NCBI GenBank assembly: GCA_900540305.1
Contig: UQFL01000001.1
Span: 46,482-110,481 of the forward strand
DNA: 64,000 bases
Direction: 5' to 3'
Source: an uncultured Oscillospiraceae bacterium
Lineage (GTDB): Bacteria; Bacillota; Clostridia; Oscillospirales; Acutalibacteraceae
Shown piece after piece: positions 34,527 through 43,676 of the stretch (its first letter is position 1; every line of letters begins with the position of its first letter). A program made the position numbers and the translations under genes. The notes beneath the pieces are model-generated. The model had not been told where the DNA came from. It did no database searches and saw nothing but the letters and a program-made list of their open reading frames with translations.

Positions 34527-34548
34527 GATTTTATTATCTTGTTATACT
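34520..34548 (+). promoter_or_regulatory. Promoter of zapA-U32-maf operon
   Basis: TTGACA (34520-34525) and TATACT (34543-34548) with a 17-bp spacer, a near-consensus promoter. Confidence 0.8.
34523..34542. promoter_or_regulatory. Inverted repeat overlapping two divergent promoters
   Basis: ACAAGAT and ATCTTGT are perfect 7-bp arms separated by TTTATT. The repeat covers the shared -35 region and the spacer of the zapA promoter, a position where a bound protein would block both. Confidence 0.45.
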
Positions 34549-34593
34549 TAATAATGTAATATTGTCTATATTAGATAAACGGATGTGATTGTT

Positions 34594-34941
34594 ATGCAGA
34601 GAAATAAGGTTCAGATAAAAATTTGCGGAGCAACTTACTCAATTTTAACGGAGGACAGCCCCGAATATGTTGAGGAGCTCGGCGATTTTATAGATTCCGA
34701 AATGAAGAATATTTCAGCCTCAAATCCAAGCCTTTCATCAATTCAGTGCGCAGTGCTTGTTGCGCTTGACCAGGCTGATTCAAACAGAAAGGCAACGGCG
34801 TCTGCCGATAATCTTCGTGCACAGATAAAGGATTATCTTGAGGACAGCGCAAGAGCCCGTATGGAGGTTGATGTTGCCCGCCGTGAAATCGAAAGACTCA
34901 ACAGGGAAATATCAAATCTTCGTGAAAAGCTCAACGGTTGA
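34594..34941 (+). CDS. zapA: Cell division protein ZapA
   Basis: Small FtsZ-associated protein that bundles protofilaments. The N-terminal ZapA domain has VQIKICGATYSILTEDSPEY; the C-terminal half is a coiled coil (RARMEVDVARREIERLNREI). It has 115 residues from the ATG at 34594, with GGATGTG upstream; an in-frame GTG at 34585 is too near that site. It sits in front of a U32 peptidase gene, an arrangement common in Clostridia by memory. Confidence 0.9.
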   Translation: MQRNKVQIKICGATYSILTEDSPEYVEELGDFIDSEMKNISASNPSLSSIQCAVLVALDQADSNRKATASADNLRAQIKDYLEDSARARMEVDVARREIERLNREISNLREKLNG

Positions 34942-34962
34942 TATAAGGGTGTTTAATATAAT

Positions 34963-36966
34963 ATGAAATTTGAAATTTTGGCTCCTGCAGGCTCGCAGGA
35001 GGCACTGATTGCCGGCGTAAGATGCGGTGCAAATGCGGTTTATCTTGGTGGTAAGGCGCTTAACGCACGCAGAAATGCCGGCAATTTTGATGAAAAAGAA
35101 CTTGAAAATGCAATAAATTACTGCCACGCAAGGGAAGTTAAGGTCTATATGACTGTAAATACTCTCTGCCGTGACGATGAAATTGAAACGGCTTACGAGC
35201 TTGTGGGAAATGCCGTTCGACTCGGCGTTGACGCCTTTATTGTTCAGGATTTGGGCGTTGCGCAGATGATAAGGCAGTGCTATCCGCAGGCAAGGCTTCA
35301 CGCTTCAACACAGACAAGTGTTATGACTGTCTCGGGCGTAAAAGAATTGGCTGACGCAGGCTTTAAAAGGGTAGTGCTTCCCCGTGAAATGAGTGCATCT
35401 GAAACAGAAGAAATCAGACGGGGTACAGATACTGAAATTGAAATCTTTGTTCACGGTGCGCTTTGTATGAGCGTTTCGGGGCAGTGTTTTTTATCCGCAA
35501 TGCTTGGCGGCAGAAGCGGAAACAGGGGGCTTTGCGCACAGCCGTGCAGGCTTAATTTTTCGGCGGATAAAACTCCCGCCTGCGATTTAAGCCTTAAAGA
35601 CCTCAGCCTTATAGAGCATCTTAAAGAAATAGAAACCCTCGGCGTGACAAGTCTGAAGATAGAGGGCAGAATGAAACGCCCTGAGTATGTTGCGGCGGCG
35701 GTTACTGCTGTTAAAAGAGCAATCAACGGCTCTATAAATGAAAAGGACGAAACTGCGCTTAAAAGCGTTTTCAGCCGCAGCGGGTTTACTGACGGATATT
35801 TTACGGCGAAAACAGGCGCCGCTATGTTCGGCACTCGTAAAAAGGAAGATGTTGTAGCCGCTGAAAAGGTGCTGAAAGAGCTTTCACATCTTTATGATAA
35901 CGAAAATCCGCTTGTGCCGATGAATATTGATTTCACCTGTAAAACAGGCGCTCCCTGCCGTCTTGAGGCTTCTGCGCTCGGTAAAACAGTTACAGTAACG
36001 GGGGATATTCCCGAAACAGCGATAAATAAACCTATGACTGTGGATTCGCTCACGCAGAGACTTTCAAAACTCGGCGGAACTCAGTTTTATGCGGATAAAA
36101 TAAATGTTGAAACAGACGAGGGCCTTATAGTCCCTGCGTCGTCTATAAATGCTATGCGCCGTGAGGCTGTTGAAAAACTTTCACAGACCGAAAAACGGGA
36201 ACTTATCAAAAATCCTTTGCCCGTATTTTCAGGCAGGGGCAAAAACGCTGTGCCTTATTATACTGCAAGATTTGAAAATCCTGAGGCAATACCCGACAGG
36301 CATCCGTTTGAACGAGTTTTTATTCCAATATGGTCATCAATAGAGGATTTTGTTGATAACCGTGCAGGGGTAGAGATTCCGAGGGGAATGTTCGGATCAG
36401 AAAAGCGCATTGCCAAGGAGCTTGAACGGCTAAAAAAAGCAGGCGTTACAAATGCGCTCTGCCCAAATATCGGAGCGGTGCGCCTTGCCCGTGATATGGG
36501 ATTTGAGGTGTACGGCGATTTCGGTCTTAATGTGTTTAACAGCATTCACGCTCAGCAGTATAAATCAACCGTTTTGTCTTTTGAGCTTACTTTGGAGCAG
36601 GCAAACGCAATAAACGCACCGTCAACGGGTATAATCGTTTATGGCAGACTGCCTCTTATGCTAACAAGAAACTGCCCTGTTAAAAGCCGTGTCGACTGTG
36701 AGCGATGCGGAGCAAAAGGCACTCTGACTGACAGAAAAGGCATTCGCTTTCCTGTTAAATGCTCTCCGTATCCCTGCGTTGAGGTGCGCAATTCCGTTCC
36801 TCTTTATATGGGAGACAGAATGAAAGAGGTAAAAACTGATTTTGCGCAGTTCTATTTTACGGACGAATCAAAAGAGCAGGTTGAAAAAATCATATCCCTT
36901 TATCAAAAAGGCGCAAAAGCCGATTTTGATTACACAAGGGGTCTTTATTACAGAGGTGTACTTTAA
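34963..36966 (+). CDS. Peptidase U32 family protein (RlhA/YrrN-like)
   Basis: A 667-residue U32 protein. The N-terminal catalytic-type domain opens with LAPAGSQEALIAGVRCGAN and contains the U32 signature EIFVHGALCMSVSGQCFLS followed by the cysteine-rich SGNRGLCAQPCR. The DUF3656-like central region and a C-terminal domain with CPVKSRVDCERCGAKG complete it. Members with this layout include RlhA, which hydroxylates a 23S rRNA cytidine, so rRNA modification is as likely as proteolysis. It overlaps maf by one base. Confidence 0.88.
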   Translation: MKFEILAPAGSQEALIAGVRCGANAVYLGGKALNARRNAGNFDEKELENAINYCHAREVKVYMTVNTLCRDDEIETAYELVGNAVRLGVDAFIVQDLGVAQMIRQCYPQARLHASTQTSVMTVSGVKELADAGFKRVVLPREMSASETEEIRRGTDTEIEIFVHGALCMSVSGQCFLSAMLGGRSGNRGLCAQPCRLNFSADKTPACDLSLKDLSLIEHLKEIETLGVTSLKIEGRMKRPEYVAAAVTAVKRAINGSINEKDETALKSVFSRSGFTDGYFTAKTGAAMFGTRKKEDVVAAEKVLKELSHLYDNENPLVPMNIDFTCKTGAPCRLEASALGKTVTVTGDIPETAINKPMTVDSLTQRLSKLGGTQFYADKINVETDEGLIVPASSINAMRREAVEKLSQTEKRELIKNPLPVFSGRGKNAVPYYTARFENPEAIPDRHPFERVFIPIWSSIEDFVDNRAGVEIPRGMFGSEKRIAKELERLKKAGVTNALCPNIGAVRLARDMGFEVYGDFGLNVFNSIHAQQYKSTVLSFELTLEQANAINAPSTGIIVYGRLPLMLTRNCPVKSRVDCERCGAKGTLTDRKGIRFPVKCSPYPCVEVRNSVPLYMGDRMKEVKTDFAQFYFTDESKEQVEKIISLYQKGAKADFDYTRGLYYRGVL

Positions 36967-37529
36967 TGATAGATAAAAAAATTATCCTCGCCTCAAAATC
37001 ACCAAGGCGCAGAGAGCTTATGTCGCTCATTACTGCAAATTTTGAGGTGTGCTCGGCTGATGTCGACGAAACTCTTGAAAATGGGATAACTCCCGAAAAT
37101 GCGGTTTTGTATCTGTCTGAAATAAAGGCAAATCCGTTTTCAAATCTTGCGTGTGATGATACTGTTGTTATAGGCGCTGATACGGTTGTTGCCGTAGACG
37201 GAAAAATTTTAGGCAAGCCAAAGGATAACGCAGACGCTTTTAAGATGCTTAAAAGCCTAAGCGGAAAAGAGCACAGCGTTTTTACGGGCGTTACGATTTT
37301 GAGCGGCAATATCAAAAAATCATTTTATGAGGAAACAAAAGTCTGCTTTTATCCTCTTTCAGATGATGAGATAAACGAGTATATTTCAACGGGTGAATGT
37401 TCCGACAAAGCGGGAGCATATGGAATACAGGGAAAAGGCTCGCTTCTTGTAAAGTGCATTAAAGGCGATTATTTCAATGTAGTAGGACTTCCCGTTTCAA
37501 GGCTTTACAGGCAGCTGAAAACCCTCTGA
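36966..37529 (+). CDS. maf: Maf-like nucleoside triphosphate pyrophosphatase
   Basis: Hydrolyses non-canonical or excess nucleoside triphosphates (dTTP/UTP type) and has been linked to septum arrest. The N-terminal motif is LASKSPRRRELM, then CSADVDET, and the central GADTVVAVDGKILGKPKD. It has 187 residues. Translation is coupled to the U32 gene by a TAATG overlap. With zapA it makes a small division-related operon. Confidence 0.94.
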   Translation: MIDKKIILASKSPRRRELMSLITANFEVCSADVDETLENGITPENAVLYLSEIKANPFSNLACDDTVVIGADTVVAVDGKILGKPKDNADAFKMLKSLSGKEHSVFTGVTILSGNIKKSFYEETKVCFYPLSDDEINEYISTGECSDKAGAYGIQGKGSLLVKCIKGDYFNVVGLPVSRLYRQLKTL

Positions 37530-37599
37530 TTTTTGTGAAAATAGTAAAAAATTTTCACTAATCTATTGGTTGATTTGACAAACTTCGGCGCATTTGCTA

Positions 37600-37628
37600 T
37601 TGAAACATTGTGCTATTAGTGATATAAT
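37600..37628 (+). promoter_or_regulatory. Promoter of the PHP phosphoesterase gene
   Basis: TTGAAA and a perfect TATAAT with a 17-bp spacer; AAGGAG follows before the ATG at 37701. A TTGACA at 37575-37580 could serve a second, weaker promoter (TATTGA at 37598). Between maf and here GTGAAAAT (37535-37542) and ATTTTCAC (37551-37558) form a stem without a T run. Confidence 0.7.
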
Positions 37629-37700
37629 GGTTATATTAAGTCACTTTGCCCCTTTTTTCGTTGCCGGGGGTAGTTAAGTATTAGTAAAAGGAGAGATGTT

Positions 37701-38591
37701 ATGGCTGCGGATTTACATTGCCACACTAAATTGAGTGACGGCTCTGTCGGAATAGAAGACCTTATAGTTATTGCAAAGAAAAGCGGAATTGATACTATCG
37801 CCATAACAGATCACGATTGTATTGCGGGCACAGTCAGAGGTCAGGTTATAGGAAAGCGTTACGGCGTAACGGTTATTTCAGGCGTTGAGATTTCAGCGTT
37901 TGACTTTGAGGCGGGTAAAAAGGTTCATATCCTTTCATATCTTGCCGATTCACCTAACAGACTTGAGGCTGTTTGCAGGCGCACTTCGGTTGCCCGTAAG
38001 CGTGCAGGTCAGATTATGATGCTTAAGGTAGCAAGCCGTTTTCCAATTACTTCCGATTTCATAATCAGCCACGCATCAGGTTCAACAAATCTTTTTAAAC
38101 AGCATATTATGCACGCTCTTATGGACGCAGGCTATACTGATAAAATTTTCGGCGAGCTTTTTGATGCTCTTTTCAATGAAAACAGCGAAACAAATGTGCT
38201 TGCCCCCACAAAGTACCCCAGCGTTGAAGAGGTTATTGAGGAAATTCACGGCGCAGGCGGAATAGCAGTTCTTGCCCATCCTACCAAATTCGACAATTTT
38301 GATGAAATAGATAAATATATCGGCATGGGTCTTGACGGTATCGAGGTTTGGCATCCCATGGCTGACGAGGAAACTGTTGAAAAGCTTTCCGCAATCTGCA
38401 AGAAGAATAAGCTTCTTCTCACAGGCGGTTCTGATTTCCACGGAATTTACGGAGATAAAACCGTAACTCTCGGTGCGTGCTCTACTCCACAGGAGCATTT
38501 AGACAAGCTTCTCGGCTACAAGGCAAAAAAGAAAAGAGCACAACGCAAGCTTGAAAAAGCCGCCGCTGCCGCTGCTGAATCAAATGAATAA
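37701..38591 (+). CDS. PHP-domain phosphoesterase
   Basis: A 296-residue metal-dependent phosphoesterase of the PHP family, related to YciV/RNase AM-type enzymes that degrade short RNAs or 3',5'-nucleotides. Metal-binding motifs are visible: DLHCHTKLSDG, ITDHD, GVEISA, LAHPTKF and SDFHG. The C-terminus is Lys/Ala-rich. It is monocistronic between a promoter and a terminator. The substrate cannot be assigned from sequence. Confidence 0.88.
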   Translation: MAADLHCHTKLSDGSVGIEDLIVIAKKSGIDTIAITDHDCIAGTVRGQVIGKRYGVTVISGVEISAFDFEAGKKVHILSYLADSPNRLEAVCRRTSVARKRAGQIMMLKVASRFPITSDFIISHASGSTNLFKQHIMHALMDAGYTDKIFGELFDALFNENSETNVLAPTKYPSVEEVIEEIHGAGGIAVLAHPTKFDNFDEIDKYIGMGLDGIEVWHPMADEETVEKLSAICKKNKLLLTGGSDFHGIYGDKTVTLGACSTPQEHLDKLLGYKAKKKRAQRKLEKAAAAAAESNE

Positions 38592-38597
38592 TATTAT

Positions 38598-38626
38598 AAA
38601 CGCTTCCGTTAAGGAAGCGTTTTTTT
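38598..38626 (+). terminator. Terminator of PHP gene
   Basis: AAACGCTTCC and GGAAGCGTTT form a 10-bp stem with a 5-nt loop and a T run. Confidence 0.92.
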
Positions 38627-38630
38627 GTTA

Positions 38631-38658
38631 TTGACACTTAGAGGTATATAAGTATAAT
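38631..38658 (+). promoter_or_regulatory. Promoter of GH27-GH29 operon
   Basis: Consensus TTGACA and TATAAT with a 16-bp spacer, directly after the preceding terminator and 37 bases before the GH27 start. Confidence 0.8.
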
Positions 38659-38695
38659 TTTATTATAACGATTATTTAAAATAAGAGGTATTATT

Positions 38696-40000
38696 ATGTA
38701 TAAAAAACCTGCGAAAACCCCGCCGCTTGGGTGGAACAGCTGGGACTGTTTCGGCGCTGCGGTAAATGAAAAACAGCTTCGTGAAAATGCCGATTATATG
38801 GCTAAGTATTTAAAGCCGTACGGCTGGGAATATATCGTGTGCGATATTCAGTGGTATGAGCCGAATGCGCACAGCAACGATTATAATAATTTCACCGAGC
38901 TCAATATGGATGAATACGGCAGACTTATGCCTGCTGAAAACCGTTTTCCGAGCGCTAAAGGCGGAAAAGGCTTTAAAGAAATTGCAGATTACTGCCACTC
39001 CCTCGGTCTTAAGTTCGGCATACATATTATGAGAGGCGTGCCGAGAGCGGCTGTTCATAAAAATCTGCCGATTAAAAACAGCTATTCATCTTGCAGAGAT
39101 ATTGCCCACCATTTTTCCGTTTGCTCTTGGAATACGGATATGTACGGGTGCAGAAATACTTCTGCGGCACAGGAGTATTATAATTCTATTATTGAGCTTT
39201 ACGCTTCATGGGGCGTTGATTTTATCAAGTGCGATGATATTTGCGTAACAGAATTCAGACAGTGGGATACACCGTATTCTGCTGATTATGAGGTGGAAAT
39301 GCTCAGAAACGCCATTGATAACTGCGGCAGAGAAATTGTGCTTTCTCTTTCTCCCGGCCCTGCGCATATTGAAAACGCTCAGCACCTTAAACAGCACGCA
39401 GATATGTGGCGAATGACGGGCGATTTCTGGGATGATTGGGGCAAGCTTCACGATATGTTTTCGAAATGCAGACTGTGGCAGAACGAAGTCGGAAACGGCT
39501 CTTGGCCGGACTGCGATATGCTGCCGCTAGGCAGACTTTCAAAAAATGCGCCGTGCCACGGTGATAAAAACAGGTATACTCAGTTTACCAAAGCAGAGCA
39601 GATTACAATGATGACGCTTTGGGGGATTTTCAGAAGTCCGCTTATGTTCGGCGGAAATATGCCCGAAAACGATGAATGGACGCTTTCTCTTTTGACAAAC
39701 AGGGAATATATGAAAATGCATTCCTCATCATTCGGTGCCAGAGAAATCATTTGCGATGAGAAAAACGGCAAAGGAACTATTGTGTGGCAGAGCAACGGCA
39801 AAAAGTGCAAATACCTCGCAATTTTCAACACCAAAGATAAGGACGCTGATGTTTTTTTTGATATCACAAGAATTCTTATGCCGGATGAAAAATACAGTCT
39901 TCTTGACATTTGGAGCGGTGAAAAGACCGAAAATGTAAAAAACAAATTCAAGGTTAATATACCTGCTCACGGGGCAAAACTTTATAAAATCACACAATAA
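38696..40000 (+). CDS. Glycoside hydrolase family 27 (alpha-galactosidase type)
   Basis: A 434-residue TIM-barrel glycosidase opening with PPLGWNSWDCFG, the GH27 hallmark. Asp180 in DFIKCDD fits the nucleophile and Asp243 in RMTGDFWDD the acid/base. The lid regions CRDIAHHFSVCSWNTDMYGC are rich in cysteine. No signal peptide is present, so it acts in the cytosol. It is followed after 29 bases by a fucosidase; together they could trim blood-group or mucin-type glycan fragments. Related GH27 branches act on beta-L-arabinopyranosides, so the exact sugar is open. Confidence 0.9.
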   Translation: MYKKPAKTPPLGWNSWDCFGAAVNEKQLRENADYMAKYLKPYGWEYIVCDIQWYEPNAHSNDYNNFTELNMDEYGRLMPAENRFPSAKGGKGFKEIADYCHSLGLKFGIHIMRGVPRAAVHKNLPIKNSYSSCRDIAHHFSVCSWNTDMYGCRNTSAAQEYYNSIIELYASWGVDFIKCDDICVTEFRQWDTPYSADYEVEMLRNAIDNCGREIVLSLSPGPAHIENAQHLKQHADMWRMTGDFWDDWGKLHDMFSKCRLWQNEVGNGSWPDCDMLPLGRLSKNAPCHGDKNRYTQFTKAEQITMMTLWGIFRSPLMFGGNMPENDEWTLSLLTNREYMKMHSSSFGAREIICDEKNGKGTIVWQSNGKKCKYLAIFNTKDKDADVFFDITRILMPDEKYSLLDIWSGEKTENVKNKFKVNIPAHGAKLYKITQ

Positions 40001-40029
40001 TAAAAACACTTTATCAGGCGGAAAAATTT

Positions 40030-41505
40030 ATGACAAAGCAGGAATATCTTGATTTAATAGACAGCGTAAACGAAAACGGAAAATATAAAGCAAACTGGGC
40101 GTCGCTTTCAAACCACAAAGTGCCCGAATGGTATATGTACGGCAAGGTGGGTGTGTTTATACACTGGGGCATTTACAGTGTGCCGGCATATGGAAACGAA
40201 TGGTATTCAAGAAATATGTATGATAAAAACTGCCGTGAATACTGCCACCATATAAAAACATACGGCAACCATAAAGATTTCGGCTACAAGGATTTTATTC
40301 CTATGTTCAAAGGCGAAAAATTCAGCGCTGCCGAATGGGTAAAACTCTTTAAAGACGCAGGGATAAAATATGTAATGCCTGTTGCTGAGCATCATGACGG
40401 CTTTGCGATGTATGATACTCAGTTTAACCGCTGGAATGCAACAAAAATGGGCCCCTGCCGTGATGTTACGGGCGAGATTAAAGCTCAGTGTGAGGAACAG
40501 GGACTGACTTTCTGCGCCTCCACACACAGAGCAGAGCACTATTTCTTTATGAATATGGGCAGAACTTTTGACAGCGATGTTAACAATGAGGAGTATGCCG
40601 ATTTTTACGGCCCTGCAGTATACCGCAAGGAGTTCAGCTCATCATTGCTCCATCAGTATTCAGCCGATACTTATTCTGTCGGAGCAAGCAAAGAATGGCT
40701 TGAGGACTGGCTTGTGCGCACCTGTGAGCTGATAGACAAATATCAGCCTGCCGTTTTATATTTTGACTGGTGGATACATAACCATTCGTTTAAGCCGTAT
40801 TTGAAAAAGCTAGCGGCGTATTACTATAACAGAGCTGATGAATGGGGAAAAGAGGTCACAATAAATTATAAGCACGAGGCGTTTCCCCCCACTGTTGCAA
40901 CATTTGATGTTGAGCGCGGTGCATTGAGCGGTATATCGCCTGTTTATTGGCAGACGGATACGGCTATCGGCAAATGGTCTTGGGGCTATACTGCCGATAA
41001 TGAGTTTAAAAGCGCAAGGCAGATAATTTGCGACCTTGTTGACATAGTCAGCAAAAACGGAAATATGCTGATAAATGTCGGCCCGAAAGCGGACGGAACG
41101 ATAACCGAAGAAGAAACAAATGTACTTCTTGATATGGGTAAGTGGCTTAAAATCAACGGTGAGGGCATTTACGGAACATCCTGCTGGAAAACTTACGGCG
41201 AGGGTAAAGTGAATGCCGAAGAGGGCTTTTTCAAGGATTCAAAAGAAAAGGCGTTTACGGATAAGGATTTTAGATTTACTTATAAAAACGGCTGTATTTA
41301 TGCATTTCAAATGCGCCCGTCAAAGGGTGTTAAGATTAAGTCGCTCGCCAAAAAGAGCAGTCACGATTTTATCATCAAAAATGTGGAACTTCTTTCTAGC
41401 GAGGAAAACATTGCATATATCCGCAGCGAAAAAGGGCTTGAAATTTATCTCAAAAACGAGCCTGAAAACGATTTGCCGCAGTGCTTTAAAATTACTATCG
41501 ACTGA
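40030..41505 (+). CDS. Alpha-L-fucosidase, glycoside hydrolase family 29
   Basis: Releases alpha-L-fucose from glycans. GH29 hallmarks are present: GVFIHWGIYSVPAYGNEWY, EHHDGFAMYD, RWNATKMGP, and LYFDWW with nucleophile Asp246; NMLINVGPKADGTI precedes the C-terminal beta domain. It has 491 residues and no signal peptide, so it is cytosolic. It is the second gene of the GH27 operon, and a terminator follows. No fucose catabolic genes are in the window. Confidence 0.94.
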   Translation: MTKQEYLDLIDSVNENGKYKANWASLSNHKVPEWYMYGKVGVFIHWGIYSVPAYGNEWYSRNMYDKNCREYCHHIKTYGNHKDFGYKDFIPMFKGEKFSAAEWVKLFKDAGIKYVMPVAEHHDGFAMYDTQFNRWNATKMGPCRDVTGEIKAQCEEQGLTFCASTHRAEHYFFMNMGRTFDSDVNNEEYADFYGPAVYRKEFSSSLLHQYSADTYSVGASKEWLEDWLVRTCELIDKYQPAVLYFDWWIHNHSFKPYLKKLAAYYYNRADEWGKEVTINYKHEAFPPTVATFDVERGALSGISPVYWQTDTAIGKWSWGYTADNEFKSARQIICDLVDIVSKNGNMLINVGPKADGTITEEETNVLLDMGKWLKINGEGIYGTSCWKTYGEGKVNAEEGFFKDSKEKAFTDKDFRFTYKNGCIYAFQMRPSKGVKIKSLAKKSSHDFIIKNVELLSSEENIAYIRSEKGLEIYLKNEPENDLPQCFKITID

Positions 41506-41511
41506 TAAACA

Positions 41512-41545
41512 AAAAAACGACCGAATCAAAATTCGGTCGTTTTTC
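41512..41545. terminator. Bidirectional terminator after GH29
   Basis: AAAACGACCGAAT and ATTCGGTCGTTTT pair around a CAAA loop. It separates the GH29 gene from the convergent GNAT-like gene. Confidence 0.9.
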
Positions 41546-41556
41546 TTTAATGTTTT

Positions 41557-42132
41557 TTAAATGTTATAAGTCATAACAGTTTGGAAAAACTGCGTGTTAA
41601 GATACTGCCTGCCGTATCCTATTTCAAATCCGTTTTTCTCAAACAGAGGAATGAATCTTTTTGAAAATGTTTCGTAAATTAAAACAAAATTTTCTTCGTC
41701 TGCTTTTTTCTTACAGATTCTAATTATTTCATTAATCTCCTCTGCCGTAACCTCAGGTCCGGCAAAGATATTTAGCAAACGCTTTTTCATTTGCAGCGGA
41801 ACAACAATGTTTACAATATTCTCAACAACATCCTTGTGCACTTGGATATTAGACGAATATCTGCCGTATCTTAACCCCTTTAGTCCTGATGCTTTATTTT
41901 CCAAATTATCTGCGTCGATAAGAGTTCCCACAACATTTTTGCTGTTTATATTAATAAGTTCGCCGTTTTGCTCCCATTTTGTAAGATTACATTGAAAGTA
42001 TTTTTCAATAAACTGAGAGCGATTTGACTTTTGAGGGCAGAGAAACATAAAAAGAGGGTCTTTTACAAAAATTCTTGAATAGGCCCTTGAAAAAGCTTTG
42101 ATATTTTGCGTGCTTTCTTTTTTGCTTGTCAT
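41557..42132 (-). CDS. GNAT-like N-acetyltransferase family protein
   Basis: A 191-residue cytosolic protein with no strong family match by eye. The N-terminal FSRAYSRIFVKDPLFMFLCP followed by Arg resembles the start of a GNAT subgroup (xAFxxDPLFxYLxP). The C-terminal LIYETFSKRFIPLFEKNGFE resembles GNAT beta4-alpha4 (ExxxxRFxPFYExxGFE). The central acetyl-CoA pyrophosphate loop (Q/R-x2-G-x-G/A) is not evident, so activity is uncertain. GAGGATAAT precedes the ATG. It has its own promoter. Confidence 0.55.
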   Translation of the reverse strand: MTSKKESTQNIKAFSRAYSRIFVKDPLFMFLCPQKSNRSQFIEKYFQCNLTKWEQNGELININSKNVVGTLIDADNLENKASGLKGLRYGRYSSNIQVHKDVVENIVNIVVPLQMKKRLLNIFAGPEVTAEEINEIIRICKKKADEENFVLIYETFSKRFIPLFEKNGFEIGYGRQYLNTQFFQTVMTYNI

Positions 42133-42172
42133 ATTATCCTCGCTTTAACATTTTATTTTTACAACATATAAT

Positions 42173-42200
42173 ATTATACTATAATTATTCATATATTCAA
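42173..42200 (-). promoter_or_regulatory. Promoter of GNAT-like gene
   Basis: On the minus strand TTGAAT (42200-42195) and TATAAT (42178-42173) with a 16-bp spacer, 40 bases upstream of the start. Confidence 0.65.
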
Positions 42201-42233
42201 CATAATTGTGGAAAAGTTAATAAATAAACTGAA

Positions 42234-43613
42234 TTATATTATCTCGGGATGAAAATTCGGGTCTTTTTTCAGCCTTGATACAGTTATTGCAAACATTATC
42301 GGAGCAAGCACAATACAAACAATGTCGGCAACAGGCTGAGCGAAAACAATTCCGTTAAACTGGAACAAATAATTCATTATTATTGCAAGCGGAAGGAAGA
42401 TTATTCCCTGTCTGCCGAATGAAAGTATAAGGCTTGGGATTGATTTTCCCATACCCTGGAATGCAAAGTTGTATGTGAACATAATTCCGATGAACGGTCC
42501 GGAAATCATTAATCCTCTGAGGATTTTAATGCCGTATTCCGTTACTAACGGGTCCTGCTCACCGTTAAACGCATTTATAATTTGCGTTGAGAAGCACAGA
42601 TAGAGAATTGTAAGTATCGTTCCCAAAATAAATGTGCACAGCATTGTGAATTTCATTGTGGAGCGCAGTCGCTTTATGTTTCTTGCACCGAATGAATATC
42701 CTATAAGCGGCTGAACGCCTATGCCTATACCCATCTGAACAAAAGTGATAAGCATATTAACTTTCATTGCAATGCCGAGTGCTGCAACAGCTGCTTCACC
42801 GTAATCTTTCATAAAGTTGTTGAGTATTATATTTGAAAGGCTCATAAGAATGTTGTTGATAGCTGCAGGAATACCTACGGGCACAACATTTTTAAATATT
42901 CCGTCTCTAACGGAAAATCTCTTTATATTTACTGAAAGAGATGAATTGCCCTTTATGATATAAATTGCGTAATAAATAACAGAGGCGATGTTCCCTATAA
43001 CCGTTGCTATTGCGGCGCCGCCTACGCCCATATCCATTGCAAGAATCATAATGGGGTCAAGAATGATGTTTGTAACGGTTCCTATCATCATTCCTATCAT
43101 AGATTCCTTTGCGGCGCCCTCGCCCCTGATAAGATTGCTGACGGTGATTGATGTAACGATAAACGGGCCGCCAAGAGCGATGTATTTAAGATAATCGTAT
43201 GAGTAGCCTGTTACAATATCATTTGTTGAGCCAAGCGCAATGATAATTGGATTGATGCAGGCAAGAATTATTGCCATGAGAACAGCGCCTGAGATTATTG
43301 ATGAATAAATTGCAAAAGAGCTGATTTTTTTAACTCTGTCTTTTCTGCCTTCGCCCATTGAACGGGAGATATATGCCGAGCCGCCTACGCCGAAAATGTT
43401 TCCGAAAGCAACGAAAAATAAAAATACGGGCATTGTAAGTGAAACGGCGGCGGTTGCGTTTGTGTTTTTCATAAGGCTTACGAAATAAGTATCCGCCATA
43501 TTATAAATAACATTTACAATACTTGAAAGCACTGACGGAATAGCAAGCGCTGCAACAGCCTTAGGTATCGGGTATGATGAAAATATTTTTTCTCTTTTTT
43601 CTTTTGTAGCCAT
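42234..43613 (-). CDS. MATE family efflux transporter
   Basis: A 12-helix antiporter that exports drugs or metabolites with Na+ or H+. The 459 residues show two similar halves; PKAVAALAIPSVLSSIVNVI at the start, GVGGSAYISRSMGEG and GIGVQPLIGYSFGARN are MATE hallmarks. AAAGGAAT precedes the ATG. It lies 63 bases downstream of rsmA on the same strand with no terminator seen, so they may be co-transcribed. The substrate is unknown. Confidence 0.94.
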   Translation of the reverse strand: MATKEKREKIFSSYPIPKAVAALAIPSVLSSIVNVIYNMADTYFVSLMKNTNATAAVSLTMPVFLFFVAFGNIFGVGGSAYISRSMGEGRKDRVKKISSFAIYSSIISGAVLMAIILACINPIIIALGSTNDIVTGYSYDYLKYIALGGPFIVTSITVSNLIRGEGAAKESMIGMMIGTVTNIILDPIMILAMDMGVGGAAIATVIGNIASVIYYAIYIIKGNSSLSVNIKRFSVRDGIFKNVVPVGIPAAINNILMSLSNIILNNFMKDYGEAAVAALGIAMKVNMLITFVQMGIGIGVQPLIGYSFGARNIKRLRSTMKFTMLCTFILGTILTILYLCFSTQIINAFNGEQDPLVTEYGIKILRGLMISGPFIGIMFTYNFAFQGMGKSIPSLILSFGRQGIIFLPLAIIMNYLFQFNGIVFAQPVADIVCIVLAPIMFAITVSRLKKDPNFHPEII

Positions 43614-43676
43614 TCTAATTCCTTTCTTTTATTTTTATATTTAAGTTTGATAAGTGTAATTAATTTTTATCCATAA

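Noticed and set aside
34912..35301. Minus-strand reading frame opposite the U32 gene start
   Set aside because: It mirrors codons of a well-conserved gene and shows no start signal.
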